A stretch of 64,000 nucleotides of DNA. Origin: Ectobius pallidus. Taxonomy: Eukaryota > Arthropoda > Insecta > Blattodea > Ectobiidae. The position numbers and the translations under genes were made by a program. Positions 34,936 to 45,431 of this stretch are shown here, in pieces; the first letter of the stretch is position 1, and every line of letters begins with the position of its first letter. The notes under the pieces were generated by a model, which ran no database searches, was not told the DNA's origin, and saw only the letters and a program-made list of their open reading frames with translations. Location of the stretch: contig CAXKWD010000007.1 in the NCBI GenBank assembly GCA_964059195.1, positions 61,380,705-61,444,704 of the forward strand, written 5' to 3'.

Positions 34936-36712
34936 ACATAGAATAGAATAGAATAGAATAGATTTATTAGTCCGACGGAACATATTCATGTTTTGGGACA
35001 CGTCAAAATGGTTACAATTAGAATATAACAGAATGTTACAACAGCTTGGGATAGTAATATACAGACTATACAAAGTGTACAGGCCTTAGAATCGAGACCT
35101 AATATTAATACATTTCCTTATTTACACACCAAACTAACATATATACATGGAAGTCAATGTTATTTCCACCAGTTAACACTGGGCTCTGCACGTGGCCACA
35201 TTGGTCCATTTGCTTCACATTGTCGTTACTACTTAATTAATTTCAACACTTCACTTTTTCACTTTCTCCATGGTCAGCAGTTAGTTTTCTCCCCGGAATA
35301 CAGAGAAAAATTCATCCAATGAATAAAAACAATGATCCTGTAAAAGTGAACTGATCTGTTTTTTGAATTTAGCTAGAGCAGGTATCTCCTTTATGTACTG
35401 GGGTAATGTATTATATAATTTGAGACCAGTGTATGTGAAACTCTTTTCATAAAGACTAGTACTGTGTGGAATAGAAGCCAAATTATTTCTATTCCTTGTG
35501 TTGTAAGAGTGTGCACTCGAGTTCTTTTGGAACCCACTAAGGTTGCCTTTTACATATGTAAGTGTCTCTAAAATGTAGATACTTGGTAAGGGTAAAATCC
35601 TTAATTCCTTGAAGAAATTCCTGCAGCTTGCTCGATTATTTGCATGCATGATTATTCGTAATGCCCTTTTCTGGAGTTTAAATATAAGTTTACTGTTAGA
35701 TGAATTTCCCCAGAAAATTATACCGTATGTTATAAGGGAATGAAAATTAGCGTAATAAAGGGTACGAGCAGAGTTCCTGTTTGATAATCTTTCTATTGAC
35801 CGCAGTGCAAAGCATGTTTTGCTCAATTTCTTTGATAGTATGTCTATGTGTTTATGCCAGTTCAGATGTTGATCTACCCAAACCCCTAGAAATTTGGTTT
35901 CATTTACATAATTAATTGAACTATCCTGGTATGGGATTCTGGGGAAGTCCGTACTTTTGCTGTGAACTAGTTTAAAGGGGACTGCTACAGTTTTTTCCTT
36001 GTTAACAATTAGTCTATTTGTATCAAACCATTCAATTAATTTGTCAATTGCCTCTTTTATGTTTCGTTCTGTGGCAGTGATGTTTTCTCCTGTTACAAAG
36101 ATACTCGTATCATCAGCAAATAGAGTTGACTTTATATGAGTGGAGTGCATTTTTAGGTCATTGATATAAAGCAGGAATAAAACTGGTCCAAGAATAGACC
36201 CCTGTGGGACACCATATTTTATGCTTTTTTCACTAGATAATTTACTGTTCATTATATTATTTTCTTTATCTATGTATGTGATTTCGACTACTTGTTTACG
36301 GTGTTGCAGATAAGATTTGAACCAATTTAAGGCTATACCACGTATGCCAGACGCTTCTAGTTTTTCAAATAGTATATTGTGGTCTATTACGTCGAATGCT
36401 TTTGATAAATCTAGAAACAACCCTATATTTACTTCCTTTCTGTCAAGTGAGTCATATATGTGTTTAAGAAAATTTGAGATTGCTGTGTTTGTAGATTTTC
36501 CTTTACAAAATCCATGTTGAGTGTCTGTTAGAATATTGTATTTCCTCATGAATGTTGTAAGCCTGGAGTTCATAACTTTCTCCAGTATTTTTGAGAAACC
36601 GGACAATAAGGACACTGGCCTATAATTTTCTACTTCTTCGTCTGACCCTTTTTTATATAGTGGCTTTACCTTTGCAGTTTTTAGTGCATCAGGAAAAACA
36701 TTTAGGAGTTAT
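34936..36712 (-). mobile_element. CR1-like LINE, 5'-truncated, RT frame open
   Basis: The 3' end is at the left, with tail units TAGAA at 34940-34962. On the minus strand one frame is open from about 36712 through the ATG at 36615 to the stop at 35281. RT landmarks are NYRPVSLLSGFSKILEK, GLFLDLSKAFDVIDH (motif A), GVPQGSILGPVLF (motif B), STLFADDTSIFV (catalytic FADD), and a C-terminus KLYNTLPQYIKEIPALAKFK ending in SLDEFF. Catalytic residues are intact, but the endonuclease is missing through 5' truncation at about 36712. It sits in the ABC intron, in the same orientation as the gene. Confidence 0.88.
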
Positions 36713-36895
36713 CTTATGTTCCTTTTAAAAGGACAATTAAATCTAACCTGCTCTCAAACACCCTTTACAATGTCAAGGAATTCAGTGACATTACCTGGGA
36801 TAAATGTGTACTTGTATATTCACTTGTTTATTGTAATTATTGCTGATACATTGTATAAGTCTGTGGCAAATAAATCTATTCTATTCTATTCTATC
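36713..36895 (+). mobile_element. LINE 3' end fragment (plus)
   Basis: Ends AATAAATCTATTCTATTC with ATTCT repeats at about 36868-36893, the same tail type as the neighbouring minus-strand LINE, but the preceding 3' UTR differs. It is therefore a related but separate element, abutting the truncated 5' end of its neighbour. Confidence 0.55.
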
Positions 36896-37666
36896 AAATA
36901 CTATAGAGGACAGATTTTGCAGCACTCCTCGTGGCACAACCTGCAAACTTGTGGGCAAATTAAAATATTCAAAACACATATAAACTGCAATTTCACCAAA
37001 CACTAAGGACCAAAACACTGTTTAAGTAATTATAAGAATAATAATGAGCAAACAAAACACAGAACTTCCGAAATAGTTATCAAAATATCAATGAAAACAC
37101 AAATATTTCAACTTAACGGTTGCTAACAACAACGACTTTCTCTTTTTTTCAGTGTTGCTTTTTTGTTTTAATTTTTTAGGTCATTTATTTCCAAACCAGC
37201 ATTAATTTCAGAACCATAGATAGATAGAAAAATCATATCCCTTATGCATAACATGCCGAAGTTGGTTACTTCGGCTCCTCTGATAGAAATTGGTTGATAT
37301 CTTTATATCTAGTTACTGCATCTGTATTCAGGTTCTTCGGCCGTGATACTGCGATGTGGAAAGGAAATGGAAAGACTACCACATTATATATTTCCTGAAC
37401 GTCTGATGACGGAGAATAATGATGGCATTTCCTGGAGTAAAAAATTCCGGAGACAAACTACTCCCCCGTTCGGATCTCCGGGTGGGGAGTACTTCGGGGG
37501 GGAGTCATCAAAAGAGGTGGAGATTTTAATTTCAGGATCGGGACATGGAACGTAAGAACACTCCGAAGAGCAGGAAAACTGGAAAATCTGAAATGAGAAA
37601 TGGACAAATGTAAAGTTAACATAATGGGGCTAAGTGGAAGTGAGGTGAACAGACAGTGGTGAAATA

Positions 37667-39928
37667 ATGTCAGGAAATTACACAATGTTCTATTCGGGTG
37701 GGAAAAGTTGTGAACGTGGAGTAGCAATAGCGATGGGAAATCAATTAGTGCAAAGTGTGACTAAAGTGGTGTGCCATAGTGATCGTTTAATGTTTGTGAA
37801 AATAAGCGCAGAACCAGTAGACATTCTGATAGTTCAAGTGTACATGCCAACATCAGACCATGACGAAGAAGAAGTAGAGAAAATATACAACGAAATAGAA
37901 GACATCATCCACACTGAAGGCAGAGGAAAAGTAAACACCGTAATAATGAGTGACTGGAATAGTGTGGTCAGACAAGGTAGTGAAGTAAACATCGTGGGAC
38001 AATATGGATTAGGAAGAAGAAACCACAGAGGAGGGATGCTAGTGGATTTCTGTCAGCATAACAATTTGGTGGTGATGAATACTTGGTTTAAGAAAAGGAA
38101 GAACAAACTATACACATGGAAGAGCCCAGGAGACATCAATAGATATCAGATAGATTTCATACTCGTCAAACAGAGGTTTAGAGGCAGTGTGAAAGACACC
38201 AAGACTATGCCGGCTGCCGATATAGACTCAGATCACAACCTTTTGGTTGCAGACATCAGTACAAGATTGAAAAGGATACAAAGGAGTGGGAGGAGAAAGC
38301 AGAGTTGGGACCTGGAAAAGCTAAGGGAGAATAAGGAGGCAGTAACAGAATCCTTAGAGAAATGCTTTAGTGAAGGGAGAGATGAAAATGTAAGTGCAAG
38401 TACGGAAGAGCAATGGCAAAATATTAAAATGGCTCTGTTGAATACTTTAAAGAGTCAAGTCGGAAGGGAAGCGAAGAGAACGAGGAAACCCTGGATCACT
38501 CATGAGATGCTGGAGAAGATGGAGGAAAGGAGGAGATGTAAAAATGTGAACGAAGAAGAATACAAAAGACTTAACAATGCACTAAGGAGAGAAACAGACA
38601 AAGCGAAGGAAAAGTACATGGAAGAAATGTGTGAAGAAATAGAAGAACTACAAAGGAGAGGAAGGTACGACCTCATGTATCAGAAAACGAAGGAACTGGG
38701 AGGGAGTGAGAACAAAGAAGTAAGAAATTTTGGAATAGAAGACTCTAGAGGACAAATGGCTATGGAACAAGAAGAGGTGTTGAAAATATGGGAACTTTAC
38801 GACAAGCAACATCGTCCGCAAGACATTGAAATCGAGACAGAAAAGGTGATTGAAGAAGACGAAAAAGGGCCCAGCATATTGTCAACAGAAGTAGAGAATG
38901 CGATTAAGAACATGAAGAGGAGGAAAGCTACTGGAGACGATGACATACCAGTGGATTTGCTGAAAGAAATCGGAAATGAAGGTTTGAAAGCGTTGACGCA
39001 ACTCATCAACAAAATCTATGAAACTGGAGAATGGCCTAAAGATTTTTTAGACGTCACAATGGTTGCTCTTGAAAAGAAACAGAAAGCCAGGAAATGTAGT
39101 GATTACAGAACAATTAGTCTGATCTCACACGTGGCGAAGATCATTGCAAGAATACTCAACGGATGGCTAGAACACAAAATTGAAGAAGCACTGGGAGAGG
39201 ACCAGTTTGGATTTAGAAAAGGAAAAGGTACCAGAGATGCCATAGGCATGGTGAGGATATTGTCGGAGAGAGTTTTGTCTGTTAACGAAGAAGTTTGTGC
39301 GTGTTTTATAGATTGGCAGAAGGCATTCGACAGAGTTAACTGAATAAAATTGATGAACATCCTTAAGGAGATAGGAATCAATTGGAGAGACAGGAGACTA
39401 ATTCGCAACCTGTACTTGGGACAAAGAATAAAAGTACGACTAAAACACGGAGAAACAAGCAGAGTGGAAATAGGAAGAGGAGTCAGACAAGGGTGTTGTC
39501 TATCACCGAGTCTCTTCAACCTGTATGGAGACTGGCTGGCAAGAGAAGCTTTGAAAGGATGCGGAAACTTTAGGATAGGAGGACGCCTCATCAACACCAT
39601 CAAGTATGCAGATGACTTGGTAGTGTTCACCAAGAATCAAAGACAACTGCAATACATGATGAACAGATTAGTGGAAACAGGAAGGAAATATGGCATGGAA
39701 ATTAACATTGAAAAATCAAAAGTAATGAGAATATCAAAACGAGAGAAACCCTTGAGGATAACTGTCGACAATCAAGAACTGGAGAATGTGAAGCAGTTCA
39801 AGTACTTGGGAAGCTTGCTGACAAAGGATGCCCACTGCATGAATGAAATTCGAACAAGAATCGCCATGGCCAAAGCCGCATTCAACAAAAAGAGGACTCT
39901 ACTGACCAGCAAGTTGAGTTGGAACTAA
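37667..39928 (+). pseudogene. LINE-2 endonuclease-reverse transcriptase
   Basis: One frame from 37667 to 39928 interrupted only by TGA at 39341-39343, where a Trp is expected between RVN and IKLMNIL. Endonuclease motifs are VIMSDWNSVV and DIDSDHNLLVAD. RT has ATGDDDIPVDLLKE, CACFIDWQKAFDRVN (motif A), GVRQGCCLSPSLFNLY (motif B) and IKYADDLVVF (catalytic YADD). It ends at TAA 39926-39928, where a frameshift moves coding to 39919-40377. Upstream of 37667 the endonuclease N-terminus is in another frame with stops near 37594. The damage is light (one nonsense and a few indels). Confidence 0.88.
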
Positions 39929-40377
39929 GGAAGAAACTGGTGAAGTGCTACATCTGGAGCATTGCACTGTACAGAGCAGAGACATGGACCATGAGAAAGA
40001 GGGAGAAGAAATACCTAGAAAGCTTCGAAATGTGGTGCTGGAGGAGAATAGAGAAGGTCAAGTGCACAGAACGGGTGACAAATGACGAAGTACTGAGAAG
40101 GGTAGGAGAGAGGAAAATTATTCTGAATACAATTATTCAGAGGAAAGCCAATTGGATCGGACACATACTTAGACACGAGGGACTCATACATGATGTCATC
40201 GAAGGGAAGATCAAAGGAACTGCTGGAAGAGGAAGGAGAAGAATACAACATCTGGATGACATGAAAGATGGGAGGAGATACAGCAGATTGAAGGACGAAG
40301 CTGGAGATAGGGAACACTGGCGTCAGAAATTCTCCGTACGAAGACATGGACCTGCCACTAGGCAGAATACTAAATAA
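39919..40377 (+). pseudogene. LINE-2 RT C-terminal region
   Basis: The frame continues the reverse transcriptase after a frameshift: KLVKCYIWSIALYRAETWT, then the WCWRRIEKVKCTERVTNDEV and RKANWIGHILRHEG segment typical of the C-terminus of this LINE group. It ends at the 3' TAA-rich tail. Confidence 0.85.
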
Positions 40378-40582
40378 TAATAATAATCTGTATTCAGTAG
40401 TAGCAGGTTGGGCCGCTAGATGTGCTCAAGATATTGTCCCTTGATATATCGCAAAGTGTCCTGTATTGTCCTCTATAGTATTTTATTCTATTCTAAAGCT
40501 TGTTATCTATTGTCAGTCATAGCAATCCAATAATATTAAATAAACATAAAGATATTAATAGGAAATTTGTTTGGAACTTTAC

Positions 40583-40869
40583 CTGGCTAAATTGATTCTT
40601 GCTTTCTGACCTCCAGACAGTACATCTCCTTTCTCTCCTACAAGTGCAAGATCTCCATCAGGGAAGTTCTTCAAGTCATGCACCAATCCACAAACTTTCA
40701 GAACACTGGAGTATCTCTCTTTGTCATAATCAGATCCAAACACAACATTTTGGAATATTGTTGATCCAAATACCCAAGGTTCTTGACTGGCATAGGATAT
40801 ATCACCATTTACTTTGCAATAGCCATCTGATACTGGTAACTCACCCAATAAGGCATGTAGGAAAGAACT
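40583..40869 (-). CDS. ABCC4-like: ABCC (MRP4-like) transporter, exon: Q-loop and ABC signature
   Basis: A 287-nt exon on the minus strand. The acceptor TTAG lies at 40870-40873 and the donor CAG|GTAAAG at 40577-40582. It opens SSFLHALLGELPVSDGYCKV, so the Walker A lysine must sit at the end of the preceding exon. It then has the Q-loop ISYASQEPWVFGSTIFQNV and the signature LSGGQKARINLAR. The last two bases AG join the first base of 31154-30971 to give Arg. No stops occur. The exon fits NBD1 of an ABCC4-type exporter that binds ATP at the dimer interface. The preceding exon was not found between 40870 and the window end; LINE-3 is inserted only 350 bp upstream. Confidence 0.93.
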
Positions 40870-41230
40870 CTAATAAAAGGGTTAGAAATTAATTATAATT
40901 GTTAATGTTTATAAAGTAAAATACAAAGTAAGCCAAACTAGAATTATCTTGACTGAAATGCCAGATAAATGATGCAGTCTCAAGGGAAGTACAAAAGTAC
41001 ATGTTGCATTTGTGATGACTATTTCAAGAATAAATTTATAGAAATAATGACTGCAATAAAACTCAGTTATTAACCAAGATATTGTTATTGAACTATTAGA
41101 ATACCATGCTCTTAACCCCTCAAGATAGACATTTAAATGCCTCAGAACCGACTCTGGGATTATCCTTCACCAGTATATAAATACCACGTGCAGGTACAAT
41201 ACAAATTTTGCCTTGTAACTTGAAATTAGT

Positions 41231-43811
41231 ATTAGTATTAGTATTAGTATTAGCCCATAATGTCCCCGAGGGGCACGGGCCTCTCTCCTGGGAGAGGTGG
41301 CTTGTGTCGCAATCCCGGTTAGCCATTCCAGGAAGGATCTTCCTATTATTACTTATGCCTATAGTCAATCATTTATGGTCCGATATGTAGTCTATCATTT
41401 TTGTTGACCTATATATAATTCTAGCACTATACACTGTGGGTTTAGGTCTTCGCTTTTCAGTCGTGCACTGCTTTCCTGCTCCTTGCTATTTACTGTCTTC
41501 ATCCTGTTTTGTTGTTTTGGATTGCTGTCTTAACTAGAAGTTGCCATTTTCCTCTGTCTTTAGCTGTGGTGGTCCATCTGTTGCCGAAAGTTGTCCTTAG
41601 TTCATCCGACCATCGTGTCCTCTGTCTTCCTACTTTCCGTTTTCCCGTCCTTGGTTCCCATGAAGTTATTCTGTGAGTCCAGCGAGCAGGGTCTTGTCTC
41701 ATTATGTGTCCGGCCCATCTCCATTTTAGGTACTTGCTGTCGTTTCCTGCATCTGTTATTTGTGTTCTTTGTCGTATTACGTCGTTCCTTATTCTATCTC
41801 TCCATGTGATGCCCAGCATTTTCCTTTCCATTCTATTTTGGCACGTTTGGATTGATTTTCTATCTTTTTTAGTTGTGCTCCAAGTTTGTGAACCATATAT
41901 CAGCGTGGGTAGTATGCAGGTGTTCATAATGTGTCTTTTAATGTTTATATTGAAAGATTTGTCTAACAGTATGAATCTTAACGCCCAGAACTTTGACCAT
42001 GCTGTAGATATTCTTCTTGTAATTTCCTTGGGCATGCTTTTCTGGAAGGAGATTGTTTGTCCCAGATAAACTATCTCTTGTACGTATTCCAATGTTTCGG
42101 GTTGCGTAATTGAGATGGCTTTCTCTTCGCCATTTGTCATTAATTTGGTCTTCTTTGCATTCATTTGTAGTCCTACTTTGTTACTTAGCTCGTTCACTTC
42201 TGTCATGAAGGCCTGCAATTCTTCTGCTGTGTTTGCCATGAGAACTATATCGTCTGCGAAGCGTAAATTAGATATCTTCGCACCATCAATGTTGATTCCG
42301 TAGTCCCCTTGGATGTTCCTAAAAATCTCTTCGAGTATACAGATGAAAAGTTTGGGAGAAATTGTATCCCCTTGTCTTACTCCTCTTTGTAGCTGGAACT
42401 CCCTTCCCAACTTGTCCATCTGTATTCTAGCGGTGGTTTGTAGGTACAGTTTGGCAAGTATTCTTATGTATTTTTCTTCTATTCCCTGTTTCCTCAGAGC
42501 TGTTAGTAATGGTGCATGTTCTACTGTATCGAATGCCTTTTGGAAGTCTATGAAGGCTAAGTATATTGTCTGGCTGTATTCCTCTGTTTTTTCAATAAGT
42601 TGGGCTATTGTCTGTAAGTGGTCGGTGGTTGAATATCCTGGCCTGAACCCTGCTTGTTCTACTGGTTGGTTTTCTTCGATTGTTCCGTTCATCCTTCTGG
42701 TGAGCACTTTCGAGAATATTTTGTATATGTTCGACATTAATGCAATTGGGCGGTAGTTGTTTATGTCTGATTTGCTGCCTTTTTTGTGTAGTAGTATGAT
42801 GTTATTCGTGGTCCATTGTTTTGGTATCACTTCTGTCTCTATCACTTCATTGAACAGTTTAGTTAGGGTATTCACCAATATGTCTCCGCCTGCTTTCAGA
42901 TGTTCGTTGCTTATGTTGTCCTCGCCGGGAGCTTTGCCCGTTTTTGCCTCTTTTATTGCTGCTCTGACTTCATCCTTTAGTATTGTCGGTATTTCTGCTA
43001 CTTCTTCTATGGGTTTGGAAGTGAATAGTGTTAATTCCTTGTTGCCGTTGGGGAGAGTGCTACGATATAGGTTCTCATAGAACTTTGTTGCCGTTTCGAC
43101 TATTTCTTCTCTGGCTGTTATTTTCTTTCCTGTATTGTCCTGTAACTGCTTTACCAATACTTTTCCTTGGCTTAGTTCCTTCTTTAGTTTTTTAGTTGAT
43201 TTCCTCTCATTCATCTCCCTCTCTATAATTCTTATTTTGTATTCTTGTAGGTCCTTCTTTATTGCTGTTTTCGTGCTCTTGTTTAATTCGTTGAATTCCC
43301 TCTTGTGTACTTCGTTCTCATCTCTTGTTTTATATGCTTCTTCTCTTCTTTTGATTAATAGTAGGGTGTTGTCGCTAAGTTTGGAGGCTTTTCTTCTGGC
43401 ATTGTCCTTCACTTCCGCCTTGATTGCTGCTTCTTTAATGCTTTTCTCAATCAATGAGTAACTTAATTGTGTGTCCTCTGCTATATTGGGTGTTATCCTC
43501 TTGAGTTTTTGAGCGATTTCATCTTGGAATTGGGTGATGTTGAGTACCTCGACCTTCGGGAGTGATTGCTGTAGTCTCTTTCTTCTTATCGTGCCTCTTT
43601 TAATGTTGATCGTGGCTCTGATCATCCTGTGGTCTGAATCAAAATTTAGACATTTTATTGTTTCTACGTCTCTTATTACGTGCATGCTGTCGCATAATAT
43701 GAAATCTATTTCGTTCTTCACTTCTCCGTTGGGTGCTCTCCATGTCCATCTGTCTTTTGCTTTTTTCTTAAAGAAGCTGTTGGCTATTTTCAGATTTTGT
43801 CCTGCTGCAAA
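41231..43811 (-). mobile_element. RTE-type LINE (LINE-3), 5'-truncated, young
   Basis: A 15-bp target duplication, TAACTTGAAATTAGT, at 41216-41230 and 43812-43826, and a hexanucleotide tail (ATTAGT on the plus strand, about four units, 41224-41254) mark the ends. It is 5'-truncated inside the endonuclease domain. It was inserted upstream of the ABC exon at 40869, in the same orientation as the gene. The perfect duplication and undamaged frame point to a recent event. Confidence 0.93.
41499..43721 (-). CDS. LINE-3 reverse transcriptase, 740 codons, open
   Basis: An uninterrupted frame that also continues upstream of the first ATG to the truncation at about 43811 (KDRWTWRAPNGEVKNEIDF). The N-terminus keeps the end of the endonuclease, including NFDSDHRMIRA with the S-D-H catalytic motif. 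RT landmarks are APGEDNISNEHLK, NNYRPIALMSNIYKIFSKVL, AFIDFQKAFDTVEH (motif A), RGVRQGDTISPKLF (motif B) and LRFADDIVLMAN (FADD). The C-terminus has WRWAGHIMRQDPARW. The catalytic Asp residues are present, but without a full endonuclease and promoter it is unlikely to be autonomous. Confidence 0.9.
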   Translation of the reverse strand: MKNEIDFILCDSMHVIRDVETIKCLNFDSDHRMIRATINIKRGTIRRKRLQQSLPKVEVLNITQFQDEIAQKLKRITPNIAEDTQLSYSLIEKSIKEAAIKAEVKDNARRKASKLSDNTLLLIKRREEAYKTRDENEVHKREFNELNKSTKTAIKKDLQEYKIRIIEREMNERKSTKKLKKELSQGKVLVKQLQDNTGKKITAREEIVETATKFYENLYRSTLPNGNKELTLFTSKPIEEVAEIPTILKDEVRAAIKEAKTGKAPGEDNISNEHLKAGGDILVNTLTKLFNEVIETEVIPKQWTTNNIILLHKKGSKSDINNYRPIALMSNIYKIFSKVLTRRMNGTIEENQPVEQAGFRPGYSTTDHLQTIAQLIEKTEEYSQTIYLAFIDFQKAFDTVEHAPLLTALRKQGIEEKYIRILAKLYLQTTARIQMDKLGREFQLQRGVRQGDTISPKLFICILEEIFRNIQGDYGINIDGAKISNLRFADDIVLMANTAEELQAFMTEVNELSNKVGLQMNAKKTKLMTNGEEKAISITQPETLEYVQEIVYLGQTISFQKSMPKEITRRISTAWSKFWALRFILLDKSFNINIKRHIMNTCILPTLIYGSQTWSTTKKDRKSIQTCQNRMERKMLGITWRDRIRNDVIRQRTQITDAGNDSKYLKWRWAGHIMRQDPARWTHRITSWEPRTGKRKVGRQRTRWSDELRTTFGNRWTTTAKDRGKWQLLVKTAIQNNKTG

Positions 43812-43967
43812 TAACTTGAAATTAGTGCTGTATAAATGTATAAGTTTTCAATTGTGTGGTCTGTCTTGTAAGCAGATATCAATACAAAATCACAATTAAC
43901 ATTCAAGAACAATATGCATCCTGTCTCCTTTAATTTTCTATGTTTTCTGTGTTTCTTATTTTTTCCC

Positions 43968-44008
43968 CATGGCACAGTGGTCAAAAACGCGAATCTAGCG
44001 GGACAAAA
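43968..44008 (+). repeat. 41-bp inverted repeat, partner at 55083-55124
   Basis: The segment CCATGGCAC...ACGCGAATCTAGCGGGACAAAA recurs inverted at 55083-55124 with only a few mismatches. The pair brackets 11 kb that includes BEL-2. It may mark ends of two copies of an unidentified repeat. Confidence 0.7.
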
Positions 44009-44234
44009 TTATATTATGTTTTGAAACTATACCCTTACATGTAATATACACATACAATGCAAAGAAATGCACTTAAACATAAAAATTTGCTGTATAAATA
44101 TATTAATATACATTAATACCTATATACACACGCACACATTACACGCCTATATAAATACATGAAACACACATACCGGTACATACAGCCATACATTCATAAG
44201 TAAACGCGTACATATGTACATAATATAATGTTCA

Positions 44235-44345
44235 TACAGTTTAAGTTCTCTTTTCAAAATTCTAGTCATCATCATTATTATTTTCTTCTTTATTTTGTAC
44301 GTCTGGAGAATCTAATGGGACAGAATTATTTGCATCTTGAATATA
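44235..44345 (-). other. Possible C-terminal coding remnant, paralogue of 44663-45075
   Basis: On the minus strand a frame reads DANNSVPLDSPDVQNKEENN and ends in an Asp run and TAG near 44262. The sequence beyond the stop (AATTTTGAAAAGAGAACT) closely matches that beyond the stop of the neighbouring acidic-tail frame, so the two are probably a tandem duplicate. No family recognised. Confidence 0.35.
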
Positions 44346-44662
44346 CATATACACATACAAAGAACACAGAATGTACCACATTTGTACATACTAATTTATT
44401 ATGTCAATCGATGGACAGAAACTAAATTAGCTGTACGGAGACAGATCTTTGCTTTCTCAGTTCCAGCAAACATTTGCCCTATTGCAGTTACAGCACAAAG
44501 AAACTGTTTGCGGATTAGGGAACAATGCTAATGTATTCGTTTGTAGAAAACGATGGTAAAGGAAAAAATCATCTACTTTAGATAAAAACACACCTACACA
44601 CATAGGCCTACATACATATATACATAAGAATACAATGTGTTATGATACCATATTATAAGATT

Positions 44663-44690
44663 ACAGTTCTGTTTTCAAAATTTTAATCGT

Positions 44691-44732
<42 letters not shown>

Positions 44733-45075
44733 TTTCTTCATAATCTTCATCACCACCTTCTTCTTCTTCTTCTTCTTCTTCTTCTCCTCCTTCTTCTTCT
44801 CCTTCTTCTTCTTCATCATCACCATCATCAACTTCTTCTAGAGGTGACGAAATTTTCTTCTGTTCACCATTTCTGTGGCTTTTGATTAGATATGGTTCTT
44901 TTAAGAGCTGTCGAACATCCAAGGGTAGACTGTATATCTTCTTCTGGGGCAAGGGGCGTATATTTGATATCAAAGGATCTGAAGTGATGAGCAGTAGATT
45001 AAGAACACTACCTTCAGACAATAATTTTCTCGGTCTTCCAACATTTGATGAAGATGAAGCATTCAGTGAATTGTT
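44663..45075 (-). CDS. Unrecognised protein fragment with acidic tail
   Basis: The minus frame runs from about 45075 (NASSSSNVGRPRKLLSEGS) through 45021 to the stop at 44683. It has a small basic GRPRK patch, reminiscent of an AT-hook core but too short to call. A moderately conserved-looking middle follows (PLPQKKIYSLPLDVRQLLKE), then a run of Glu and Asp encoded by TTC and ATC microsatellites at 44693-44850. There is no visible splice acceptor at the upstream end, where LINE tail repeats begin. It could be the last exon of a host gene, a retrocopy, or part of an unknown element. I do not recognise the family. Confidence 0.4.
44693..44850. repeat. ATC and TTC trinucleotide microsatellites
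   Basis: (ATC)n at 44693-44731 and (TTC/TCC)n at 44756-44815. They encode the Asp and Glu runs of the fragment above. Confidence 0.9.
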
Positions 45076-45431
45076 TAATTGTTTAATTGTTTAGTCCTCG
45101 GAGCAAATACATGCTATGGGACATTAAGCATTAACATATATTCAAGCATAACATACATTAATACATTTATAACAAATTAGATAGATTATAAGATACAATA
45201 ATACATTATAAGATACTATAAAAATTCACTAACATACCAACTGCACAATAATATTTTTTCTAGATGATTAGTATTTACAAAATTTACTAAATTTATCAGG
45301 TTATTCAGAGGTATCCACATGCATGGTTAAAAAGTAAAATACAATTAGAATAAGGCATGGTAAAATTAAATAAAAATAGAATTTACAATATTGTCAAGCT
45401 TAGATGGAATGATAGTCTGGGAAAGTGGTAA

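Larger units (their letters stand above)
37332..40385 (+). mobile_element. RTE-like LINE (LINE-2), near full length
   Basis: Flanked by the direct repeat ATCTGTATTCAG at 37320-37331 and 40386-40397, with a short TAA tail at 40372-40388. It contains a 5' leader with a GC-rich CCGTTCGGATCTCCGG stretch (about 37465), endonuclease start GTWNVRTLRRAGKLENLK near 37545, and then the main frames 37667-40377. The length of about 3.05 kb fits RTE-type elements. It is inserted in the 9.4-kb ABC intron, antisense to the gene. Confidence 0.9.

Noticed and set aside
41591..43461. Plus-strand hydrophobic open frames
   Set aside because: They are the antisense shadow of the intact LINE-3 reverse transcriptase.
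44337..44531. Minus-strand reading LIRKQFLCAVTAIGQMF as an exon
   Set aside because: An acceptor-like AAACAG precedes part of it, but I could not match a family or define both splice sites.
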